Source: Euglena gracilis
Taxonomy: Eukaryota; Euglenida; Euglenophyceae; Euglenales
Length of the DNA stretch: 64,000 nucleotides
Assembly (NCBI GenBank): GCA_039621445.1
Contig: CP154957.1
Coordinates: forward strand, 43,907,465-43,971,464
Reading direction: 5' to 3'
Under the pieces are notes generated by a model. It made no database searches and was not told where the DNA came from. It saw only the letters and a program-made list of their open reading frames with translations. Made by a program: the position numbers and the translations under genes. Positions 1 to 10,500 of this stretch are shown here, in pieces; position 1 is the stretch's first letter, and the number at the start of each line of letters is the position of its first letter.

Positions 1-257
1 AAACAGCTCAGGTGCCGCTCTCTCGTGTTTTGATTGGTGTGTTGTTTGTCTGGAGGTATTCGACTCTCCCAATTGTGCTCTGAAGTAATATATGCCCCCC
101 AAAAGTCAAAAGTTGCAATTGCTTTCCATTTCCAATTGATTCCCCAAGGGCAAATGTCACCCGGAGAAACGGGCATATTCTGGCATGCTCACATGTCCAT
201 TTTTTTTTCATCCATTGCCCCGTCAATGCCCCTGGAGTCCGGAACCTTGTGTTGCAG

Positions 258-940
258 GTGTTGGCCAGCGCCGACGCCGGCCATCCCTCAGGCTTTGCCA
301 CCATGCTTTGGCAGCATTTGTTCTCTGGCAACCAGGCTTTTGCTTAAGGGATTGCAGTACCCCCCCCGGGGGGGGGCTGGACTGCAGCTAGTCCAAATTT
401 GGCTAGTGGGTTTTCTAGCAGACCCCCCCCCGGGGGGGGGTCTGCTAGCAGGGCTAGCTAGTGGAAATTTTTTTTCCAGTGACCGGCGCGAAGCACCGAA
501 AATTTTTTTTGGGACCCCCAAAAATGGCCAAAAATGCCCGTTTTTGGCCATTTTTGGGAATTTTTGGAACAAAATCAGCCAAAAACCTGTTAAAAACCTC
601 ATTTTTCCTCCGGCGCTGCGCGCCGGAGGAAAATTTTTTTTCCAGTCCGGGGGACCCCCGGACCCCCCCCCCCCCCCCCCCCCGGGGGGGTCTAGCTAGT
701 CCACTTTTTCCAGTGTCTAGCCGATTGGCTAGCCAGTACCCCCCCCCCCCCCGGGGTCCTTAAGCAAAAGCCTGCTGGCAACTCCCCCGGCAGGGTGACC
801 GACCTCGCCCAAAATGCCCTCTGTCTGCAACCAGAAGAGCCCAGGGCCAAAGCCTGCTGCCTTGCCTGTGCCTGGCTCCAAGGCCGATGCCCCCCCTCTT
901 GTGGCGTCGTTCTGCGCTTTCTGGCGGACCATTTGGCAAC
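258..940 (+). pseudogene. Unknown-protein exon split by a hAT-type MITE
   Basis: After a possible acceptor (AG at 256-257) an open frame runs 25 codons (258-332, GC-rich, ending in residues LWQHLFSGN). It is then cut by the 442-bp element at 333-774 and its 8-bp duplicated target. From 783 the same phase resumes (SPGRVTDLAQNALCLQPEEP, then about 33 more codons) to a donor GT at 941, or one at 948. Removing the element plus one target copy leaves a single uninterrupted exon of about 77 codons, so the insertion probably hit a real exon. The Leu-rich tail (VVLRFLADHLAT) faintly recalls the end of a RhoGAP-type helical domain, but I do not recognise the family. Either this allele is broken, or splicing removes the insert. 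Confidence 0.45.
333..774. mobile_element. hAT-type MITE, 442 bp, with 8-bp target duplication
   Basis: Perfect 17-bp terminal inverted repeats (CAGGCTTTTGCTTAAGG at 333-349 and its complement at 758-774) are flanked by the direct repeat CTGGCAAC at 325-332 and 775-782. An 8-bp target with T at position 2 and A at position 7, and CAGG ends, are hallmarks of the hAT superfamily. The interior has no transposase ORF. It is made of smaller palindromes: a CTAGCAGACCC/GGGTCTGCTAG hairpin around poly-C/poly-G (about 414-448), a TTTTCCTCCGGCG stem (about 602-636), and long C and G runs. It is therefore non-autonomous. Confidence 0.85.
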
Positions 941-1103
941 GTGCGAGGTGCGTTGGTTTGCCTCGGCTGGCCGCTGCTGTGGCAACAAGTGAAACATGGG
1001 AAGTGGTAACATGTGGGCAGCCGCCTCTGAAGGTGCCTCTCCCAAGTTGTTTTCTCAGTGGCTGCAGACCTGCAGGGCCACACCCATGAGGTGGGGGTCG
1101 CCA

Positions 1104-2215
1104 AGCACCTATAGCTAAAATGGCCTAAAATGGCCTAAAATGGCCTAAAATGACTTTTTGACCCCCTATAGGTGGGGGTCCCCAAAATGGCCTAAAATGG
1201 GCTAAAATGGCCTAAAATGGCCTAAAATGGCCTAAAATGGGAAAAATTCTGCTGCACAACAATTTTTTTGTGAACAACTGAAGCCATTCAGGTAATTACT
1301 TTCGGTGACTTTTGTTAATGTGGACGGTGAACAGTGGATTTGGTGGAGGAGCGCAGCCCCACAGGGCCCACTTTTTATCCCAGTTAATAATGGTGTTAGT
1401 CCCCAAATCCACGGCCACCAACCTTCTTTTGGTAGCTGAATTTTTAAGGTTTGGAGAGCTTTACCTTTTCTTACTCCCATCTTTTTTGGCATGCACCGAT
1501 GTCTGTTTCGCAAATAATGAAAGAGTGCAAATTTAGAAGTATGGGGGAAAATACAGGGAAAAAAGATATAAAAAATGGTGAAAGATGTTGGGAAAATTTC
1601 AATTTTAGGAACCGGGATTCCTTCAAATCACGATCCAGCATAATTTTGCGCTTTTTTGGTTGCGCAAAAAATTTTGGTATTTGTCCGTTTTTTTTTTCTG
1701 AAAAAATTTTCACTGCCGTAAATTGTCATTGTTCAGAATTCTTCTGTGGGTATGAATTAAGATTTGTTGAGCTTCCGATGGTTTTGATTATTGATTTTGG
1801 GCAAAGTTATTGAAACTACCTTTTTTGGCAGTTGGGGGGGGCTCCCTGGATATCCCCAGGGGGCGGAGGACGCATGGGATTACACTTTGAACACAATACA
1901 AGGTTTGAGGATTTCCTCAGTTTCCATGTGCTTATTTTTTTCTGAGTTTCAATATTTTTGTCCAAAACTTTCAATAATTTTGTCCAAAAGTTTCAGCAAT
2001 GTTGTCCAAATGGTGTCAATAACGTTGTCCACTCACTGTATTACTGAATAAGAGAAGGTTTGCACACGTTATGGCGCAGTTTTCGGGACAAAAACGACTC
2101 AAAATTATGATTTTCAGAACCCCCACCTATACCTTAAAATGGCCTAAAATGGCCTAAAATGGCCTTAAATGGCCTAAAATGGCCTAAAATGGCCTAAAAT
2201 GGCCTAAAATGGGGA
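1104..2215. repeat. Dispersed repeat with CCTAAAATGG tandem arrays, copy 1
   Basis: Arrays of the 10-mer CCTAAAATGG (about 1117-1150, 1189-1240 and 2136-2212) flank about 900 bp of AT-rich unique sequence. Two short modules flank the first gap: 'GCACCTATAGC' and 'CCCCCTATAGGTGGGGGTC'. The segment 1104-1575 recurs at 13678-14130. The part around 1729-1800 and 2055-2130 recurs at 27775-27960. No coding capacity was found, so this looks like a non-autonomous element or an old satellite-bearing repeat. Confidence 0.7.
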
Positions 2216-2252
2216 AGTTTTTGGGCTTGACACTAGGTGCTTGGGGGTCGCC

Positions 2253-2770
2253 CAGGGTTGTATGGGAAGCTCCGCAGACATGAGGAAGGTGGTAGGGGGG
2301 GTCACCCCCCCCCCCCCAGGGGGGTAAGGAGGTAGGGGGGAGGGGTCCCCCCACCCCCCCCAGTTTCGGAGGGGGGGGGGGGTCTCCCCACCCCTCCCCC
2401 TCCTCTGCGGCGGCAAAAAAAATTTCCGGCGCTGAGTGTGTATTTTAGGACTTTTTTGAGGCTCAACGTGAAATTTTGGCAAATGGACAAAAAATGGCTT
2501 TATCTCGGGACAGGTGGGGAGTTGAGTGGAAATCAAAATACTGTTAGATGGTGCATTTTAAGGGCTTCAATTTAAGGGCTTCAATTTAACATTTCCTCTG
2601 ATTCCCCATCATTCTCAAGAAATTTCAGAAAAATTGCTTTTTGGGCCCAAAAAAAAACGGCCGAAATTTTCGGCGACCGAAAACTGGAGGTAGGAGGGGG
2701 GTCCCCCCCCCCCCGTTTTGGAAGGGGGTCCCCCCCACCGCCCCCCCTCAGAGATTCCCATGCAACCCTG
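2253..2770. mobile_element. hAT-type MITE, 518 bp, with perfect 8-bp target duplication
   Basis: Ends are CAGGGTTGTATGGGAAGCTC (from 2253) and an imperfect complement ending at 2770 (two mismatches in 20). The direct repeat GGGTCGCC flanks both sides (2245-2252 and 2771-2778). The core holds poly-C/poly-G hairpins and, at about 2505-2625, a dispersed module ('CTCGGGACAGGTGGGGAGTT' onwards) that also occurs near 28.6, 28.8 and 53.9 kb. There is no transposase. A third end of this type, CAGGGATGTATGGGAAGCC, lies at 60296 without a visible partner. Confidence 0.82.
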
Positions 2771-2989
2771 GGGTCGCCGTAGACTGCATTTCTCATGTGT
2801 TCCTTATGATAACGCAGAATGCGCCTCAAGGACCCAGCTTCCCACTTCATCCAGTAGCTCCCCCAGTGGCTTCTTTTGGGTTTTTACACATAAAAAAATA
2901 CCGAGGCAGTTCGACCGTTGCCGATGGATATGGATGATGGATGATGGTGTGGATTCACAGTTGCAAGTGTGTGAGGTAGACATCCTTGC

Positions 2990-3440
2990 AAGGGGGGGGA
3001 TGCATTTCGCATTTTTTTTGCGCATTTTTTTTGCGCATTTTTTTGCATTTTTCCTGAAAAATTGAAAAAAAGCACATTTTGCACATTTTTTCGCGCAATT
3101 TTTGTCAATTCTTTTTTCAGCACATTTTTTTTGCATTTTTTGCACATTTTTCGAGATTTTCCCAATTTTTCCCAATTAGCATTTTTGACCATTTTTTTTG
3201 CAATTTTTTTGCTTTTTTTTGAGGTTTTTGCTTCTTTACAGCTGATATTTCCCTCATCATTCCATACAATTCTTGAAATTTTGATGCCATTTTTGCACGT
3301 TTTTTTTTGGCATTTTTTTTTGCATTTTCGTGTGTTTTGTGTTTTTTTCTCACAGTTTTCTTTAAACATATTTGTGCATTATTTCAATTTTTTTGAATAT
3401 TTTTGTTGTGCATTTTTGCGCGTTTTTTTTCGAGACTGGG
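2990..3440. repeat. T-rich low-complexity tract
   Basis: About 450 bp of degenerate 'GCATTTTTT' and 'GCGCATTTTTT' units with T runs. On the minus strand it yields Lys-rich open frames, which are a by-product of composition. No gene is seen in it. Confidence 0.75.
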
Positions 3441-3509
3441 CTAGTGCATTTCCCCCCTGCATCCATGCTATTTTTTGATCCTCAGTGGACGCGGATTTCC
3501 ACCATATAG

Positions 3510-3685
3510 GGCGCCGCAGCAGAGCTCCCAGCGCTCCTGGACGCCCTCCTGGAGTACTCTCCACCTGGCCCGAAACCCCCTGGGTTGGGTCCGCCCCCCC
3601 ACGGCTCCTCTTCTGCCTCCTCATCCCGCTTCGCCTTCGCCCGGCGCATCCCATACCGCACCTCCCTCACCTCCACCGCAGATCG

Positions 3686-3688
<3 letters not shown>
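3510..3688 (+). CDS. Possible exon, Ser/Pro-rich protein
   Basis: A possible acceptor (AG at 3508-3509) opens a 59-codon GC-rich frame that starts GAAAELPALLDALLEYSPPG and continues through a Ser-rich, then Arg-rich stretch to a donor GT at 3689, where a (GT)n array begins. Third positions are mostly C/G, as in the certain exons of this window, and no stop occurs. The family is not recognised. It might belong to the gene of the 258-940 exon or be an unrelated exon. Confidence 0.35.

Positions 3689-3723
<35 letters not shown>
3689..3723. repeat. (GT)n microsatellite
   Basis: About 17 GT units directly after the possible donor site of the preceding exon. Confidence 0.9.
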
Positions 3724-3726
<3 letters not shown>

Positions 3727-5590
3727 ACCCACAATGTTCCTTGTTCCAAATTGCTTTGATCGAGCCAACAGCACTCTTGGGGGGTCATGGATTTTCAGAG
3801 AGGCTGGCTCCGGGCGGGGTGGGGGTTATGGTGGAATTCGCCCACCCGGCACCGCAGTATAGGAAGTTTTTTGTAGGATGGTTGAAGTCCATTGATCTTT
3901 GGCCATTGGGTTGTTGGTCCCCCCCCGGATCAGAATTGAATGATTGGTTTGAAAAACTGACTGATTGGTCCTTTGAAAGTGGTAACAGACCCGGGGGGGG
4001 GGTTGGCACGCAATGGTACCGTCCCAATACCCCATCTGTGATACATGTTCAGCTTCTCAGGACGTGCAATGCTTTAACGAGCCACCCCATCTTGTGTGGT
4101 GGGCATTTAGCCTCTGCTCATCTCGGCAGACGCAGCGACGCCCCCTCGCAGCAAAACCCCAGCTCCCTTCCCTCCATCAGGCCGAGTCCCACGGCAGTGA
4201 CCGGAACTGCCCATGCACCTTGGGCTGATTATTTGCCACTTCCCGTTTGTTGGGGTGGCCAACACACAGGCATGGATTGTGTTGCAGGGTGGGCTTCGAT
4301 ACAAGGAAACTGTCATGGCTTCAGGTGGGGGCACCTGACTGACCCGGGACCCCCAAAAAGGCCAAGCCTTTTCTTTTTCAAAAATTTTTGGGTAACATTG
4401 ACAATTTTTTTTAAGCCAAAACGTGCCCAAAATGGCATTTTGGGTCGATTTTGGGGTTACAAATTTTGCCGTGCCAAAACTGGACCATTTTCGCAGTGCC
4501 AGTTCAGGTGGGGGGTGTCCCCCAACCACCCCCCTTCACCCACCCCTCCACCTGTCCAGCCCTGCGTGATCTGTGTGAGAGGCATGGGAGGTGGGCCGCG
4601 GCCTGCTGCCTTCCCTCCAGGCGAACCCCACTGAGCCTGGCAGTTGCAGTAGCCACCTTGGGAGCCACACCGACTGGACCAGCTCCCGGGCCACGGACTG
4701 CAGTGAGACCCCCATTCTCGCCGCCCGCCCACGCACGCGACGCCACCCCACGCAGCGGTTCTGTCACTCCAAAGGGTGACGCCCCTCCCAGAGGGTTGTA
4801 AATCCATGTCAATACGTCGCAGGGCTAGCCTCGTTGTCCTGTTTGCACGCAAACCTTTAACTTCGCAAGGTGCTTTGCAATGCATATGTTTGGGACCCAG
4901 GTCAGCACCTTTTTTGTTATCAAATGGTTTCGATGCATCCCACCCCATGCTGAACCCAGCTTTTTTCCCATCCAGAAGCTGGACCCCCCTGGGTCCTTAA
5001 CAAATCCCCTGATTCGAAAAATATTTTTATTTTGTATTTTCCTTTTTTTTTTTGCCCCTGCAAATCATCATTATCCGACAGGTGCGGGGGTTAAGGTAAT
5101 GAGATTGACTATTGGTAGGGTCTGTTTGTCACTTTTTGCAGGAAACTGATAATCCGAAATAATATTTTTGTCTGCAACGTCAGAGAGTGTAAGGAATTGA
5201 ACTTGTGCTCATTTTTTTCCCATATGCGCACATTTTTTTCAGAGCCCTGCTGTTATTTGAGACAATGATTCTTCGTGAATATTGCGTTTTGAGAAATCCA
5301 TGTGTCTTTTTTGGGGGGGATCCATATCCTGAAGATTGCACCCGTTTTTTCTTTCTGGGGTTAATTTCCTGTGGACATGACCCAATTTTCCCTCATGCAG
5401 CCCATTTTAAAAAGTCCACATGGAAACTTGTTTGCATGTAAGGTGAGGCTTCACCTTACGGGCCTCACCGGCTGGTGTGTTCGGCGCCAAAGGATGATGG
5501 GATTCTCTCCTGTGAACAATTGCCAAGGAGGAACCTGAGATTTTTAGTGCCAATACCATCGTTTCGCACCATTGCGTTGCCCGACTGCGC
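3724..5590. other. No firm gene: intron or intergenic sequence
   Basis: Mostly low-complexity DNA with C and G runs and 'AAAAATTTTTGGG' modules. Around 4556-4591 a short plus-strand frame (ALRDLCERHGR before a GT) could be a small exon, but no acceptor, phase or homology supports it. From 4990 to 5460 the sequence is AT-rich and featureless. Confidence 0.5.
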
Positions 5591-5599
5591 CACTTGCCC

Positions 5600-5777
5600 G
5601 ACCACACAAGGTTCTTCACCCATCCCCTCTGCTGTAGGACCCATGCCCCTGTGCCCAGATGGGTCGGGCGGCAGCCCAGCGGCGGGGAATGGCCACCCCG
5701 AAATGAATGGCAGCTCCGCCCTGGATGCCTCGGAGGAGGGCTGGAATGTTGCAGGGTCCGAGTACCTTCGCTCAAGG
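5600..5777 (+). CDS. Possible 5' exon of the decarboxylase gene
   Basis: A plus-strand open frame (containing MNGSSALDASEEGWNVAGSE) ends at a possible donor (AG|GTGGGC, GT at 5778). Gly/Ser-rich, acidic sequence like this would suit the variable N-terminal region of the decarboxylase whose recognisable exons begin about 750 bp downstream. There is no conserved motif to confirm the link, and the upstream border is unknown. Confidence 0.3.
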
Positions 5778-5815
5778 TGGGCTGTGGTCCACTAACACTG
5801 AACGCTCCTCGGTGC

Positions 5816-6256
<441 letters not shown>

Positions 6257-6531
6257 GGGTGTTCCCCCCACGTTCCCCCCCACGTCCTCTCTTCGCACAT
6301 CTTTTGGCTGTCCATATGCAAAATGCATGCAATTTTGGGTGGCATCAAAGAATGCAAGCTGGGGTGGTCTGGCCAACCGCACTTTCTCCGTACTTAGGTG
6401 TGCCAAGGACAAAGGGGAGGAATGTACCCCCCAACGGGCGAAGTTCGCCCACGCATCAAACGTTTCGCTTCATTTTGGCGACACCACTCTCATGTCGGCA
6501 GCGGGCTGACCCCCCCGTTGCCGCCCCCGTT

Positions 6532-7547
6532 GCCGCCGTCCCCTGGCGGACCGGCTGTGCCGCTTCCTGGACGACGCGGGCGACCGCACCGCCCCCACCG
6601 TCCGCCTCGCCTCGCCGGCCCCGGCTCCTGTTTTTGGGGATCCCCTCCCCACGCTGGGTGGCTGGCTGGACGAGTTGCGCTTCCAAGGCATGGCCTACCC
6701 CCCCCCCGCCACAATGGAGACAAAGGCTTTGCTTCCACTTCGGGTTCGGTCAATCCTCCAAAAGTGAACCAATGGGCGATTTCCCCCACAATTTCGAAAG
6801 TTTCGAACCACATGGTGATTGTTTGCCCGGATGGCTTGCATTTTTTTTTGCGAATTCTTTCTTCTGACCAACATTTTCTGGGTAACTTGGAATTTTTGCG
6901 CAGATCCCAGGAGGTGGGTTCCACTTGGGGCTCCTGAAACCTGGTCGGTTTCAAGGATCCAAGGGTCGCTGAAGTTCTTTTGGGGGTTGCAGCAGCAGGC
7001 ATCCAGCTGGCCGCCTGGACGTCTGGCAGGCGGTTAGGTGGCCCAGCCGGCTGCCTGGAGAGTCTCCAGCACCTGGAGCCAGTGAAGAGCCTGGTAGCAC
7101 ATGGCCTTGGAACCCAAAACACTTCTTCTCCGACGCTTTGCGCCGAAATATTTCTGTTTTTATCATCTGTTTTTTTTTGCCAATTTATCAAAAGAAAGCA
7201 ACCCGAAACTGCGATTTTTCAGCGCTTTGTGAAGCTCCTCAAAAAATTCAAAAAAAACTCAAGGTTTGGGTATTTTGCACTGGGTTTTTTTCCCCGGGGG
7301 GAGGGAGGGGGAAAACCACCTCAAGGACCACTCCCCTCCCCCCTCACTTTTTTCCTGGCGGAGACAGGCTTCGTTCGCACCCCCCTCCCTGGCCTGGGGG
7401 GGTGCTATGGGCAGGCAGGGAGGGGGGTAGGACATTTTTGAATCCCCGCGGTGGTCGGGTTTTCGGGTGGGTACCTCCCGGCTCCGAAGGCGCCGGGCCC
7501 GAAAAGGGCCATTTTCAAGGGAAGTTTGCCTCTGGGATTCCTTGCGG

Positions 7548-7580
<33 letters not shown>

Positions 7581-10500
7581 GGTGTGTGTACTTGCTATGG
7601 GCGGGCACCCCATGGCACAAGGGGGCACCCCCCTCCCCCCGGTTTTCAAAAAGGTGCCTGACGAGGGGTGCCTGACTGCGTTCTGGTGAGTGTAGTACCG
7701 AAGAAACGTTCTCCCTCCCCGAGGGCTGGGCAAACAACAGCCGCGCCACGACGCCCTGGCGGCTGCCTTCGACGCCGCCGGCGTGCCGCTGGCGTTGCCC
7801 GACGCGGTGCCGCCCGTGTCCAGCGCCACTCTGCTGGCGGCGGCGGACGAGATCGTCCGCCTTTCGGTCAACACGGCCCACCCCCACTTCCTGTCCCGGG
7901 GCGAACCCCCGAATTGCGGCTGGGTCCAAATGGCACGGCCCCCGGTGGCCATCTGTGGCTGGTCCCGGTTGGGGAAGAGGGGGGCCGCGTTGGGCTGCAA
8001 AGGTTTCGGGCGAGGGAGGCGTGCGCATTTGTTTCCCCACCCTCCAGTTCCGGCAGCGCCCCGGCCCCCAAACCAGCTGTATGGCCATTGCGACCCCGTC
8101 AGTATTGGGACCATCCAATTGGCGGAAGCTCAGGGGCCACTGTTTCCAGACGTTGCAGTGGACCACAACACACAGCTCCAGGGAATTATGGATAGTTCGC
8201 CAGGTTTCCAGGACAAGCCTGAAGTTGACCACCTTGGGGGGGGGAGGGTTCTCAGGAACGCCAGGGCACTCAAAGAACCGCACCTGATCCGACCCCCCCG
8301 GGGGGGGGCACAGCGGCCAAAAATTCCTGGGCACTTGGCCAAGGCACTCGGCGCTGAAAGCCTGCAAGAGGGCCATTTTTGGGCCCGATTTCAGTGCACA
8401 GGATCCCCCCCAGGGGGAGTGCCTGACTGCCCATTGGCAGGCCCCCCTCCCCCCATGCGGGGGTTTTGTTCTTTATGGTTTATATGATATTTTTTCTCTC
8501 ACTGAATTGTCGTCCTCCTGCCAGTTCCGCGATTGTATGTTCAGGGCTGACTGGATGACCGCCACCCTCAACACCAATGTGCACACATTTGAGGTTCTGT
8601 CCATGTGCTTGAGTGCCAATGTCAGCCGTCTGCCCCCCGCCAACTGTGCATTTTTTAAAATGTTCTTCATTTCTGGAAAGTATTTAACCAAAGAAATTTC
8701 AAAATGCTTTGCTTTGCAAGCTTTGCAACGCTATGCCTCTGACACCTTTCTCCTCAAACCTGCTGATTTGGCCCAATACGTGGGTCCACTAGCAACACCG
8801 TCGCATAAAATGGGGCTATTTGAGGTCGATGCCGGTTCAAGCAACCTGCTGCAATCTTTCCACTGCACAACCCACTATATTATCTACTAATTCCTACCCA
8901 ATAATACAATGCAACTTATTATACTAATTATACTGATTCCGGGGTTCTCCACCACCCACCCAAGTATTGCATTTTGTTTAACCCATCACCAACTTTTGTT
9001 GTGCATTGGGGCATTGCATATGCGTTCAATGAGATGGTGTGACATTTATTTATCTTTGTTCGTTCCGTTATTCCATTATTTATTATTATTGTTGTTATTA
9101 TTCTGTTATTTATTTTGTTCCTTGTTGCCGCTGTGACTGGACCGCCTCCCACCATGTCTCACAGGTGGCGCCTGTCTTCACGGTGGTCGAACTTGCAGTT
9201 TTGGACAAGATTGCACGTCTGGTGCCCAGGGGGCTGTTGGGTGTTTTCATTCTTCCAAATGTGCTGTCTTCCAAGAATGCTTCGTTTTTTTTGCCGGCAA
9301 AACCAACGTGGCGACATTCCACAGTGTCCACATAAAGGACACCTCCGGTGGTCCGAAACCACGTCTGAAAAATATTGCTGGCCTGCTTGGAGGGGTTACT
9401 CTCGTTACATGCTTTCAGAATGGAGGAAGGGGCATAGCACTTGTGATCAACAGTTGAGTTCCTTAGCCAAGCACAATGAATAAAAAGTCAACTTCATTTG
9501 AAATGAAACCAAGGGTTTCTGCAAACCTGATTTTGATTCCACGGGCCATCAAGAATGGCGCCCCTCGCCACCGGCAACTGTCTCACAGCCTCCCACTCAC
9601 CAAAGACCACTCTCCTTCCGTTTTCTTATTCCTTCCCACCTCCTGCCCCGAGGTCAGGAAATTTCTTAAGCCAGACTGCCCGTCCCCCCCCTCTGGGGTG
9701 GGTCCACCCGCCCACCCCCTTAAGAGATGCCCTGCGTGGGGGACCCCACCCCACCGGCCGCTGGCAGCGGGCCCCGCCTTCGCCGCCTCGCACGAGGGCC
9801 TGTTCGTGCCCGGGGGCTCCATGGCCAACCTCTACGGGATGCTGCTGGCCCGCTACCGCATCGACCCGAAGTCCCGCACCCGCGGCCTTGCCGGCGGACC
9901 GGTGCTGGTGGCCTTCGTGTCGGCCCATGTATGCTGTCGTCCCCCCCCCAAATAGCTTTGAAATTCAACCCCACTCTTCCCAATCGCAACCGTACCCCCT
10001 CCCCCCAATGTGGTTCAGGTCGGATTAAGAAGTCTCACACGGAACGCCGCCCATCTGACCCGAAAACGGAGAAAGTCAGCCAGAATTCATCCACTTGTCG
10101 CATGCGCGGGCCTCTGCGCGGGCCTATTCTACGTCACAAGGAAGGGGACCCCGACCCACTGTCCTTTCCCCGTTCCAGGCCCACTACTCCTACCAGAAGG
10201 CGGCCATCGTGCTCGGCCTGGGGACGGACAACCTCATCCCCGTGCCGTGCGACACCATCGGGGCCATGCAGCCTGCAGCCCTGGAACGCTGCGCCCAGGC
10301 TGTCCTGACAAACCTCCCCCTCATGCGCCGCCCGCCATGTGTGCGAGCTCAGGCCAAACCAACGGACCGGCGAGGGCACGGCCAGCAGGGGACCCCCTGT
10401 ACAATACGCGAGGGCGTACTGTACAGGGCGGCCTGGCGTCATTGCCGAGGTGCGGCAGAGCGGCCGGACGCCGTTCTTCGTGGGCGCCACGGCGGGCACC

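Noticed and set aside
2804-3369. Lys/Asn-rich minus-strand frames resembling coiled coils
   Set aside because: Product of the T-rich low-complexity tract; no splice sites, start context or homology.
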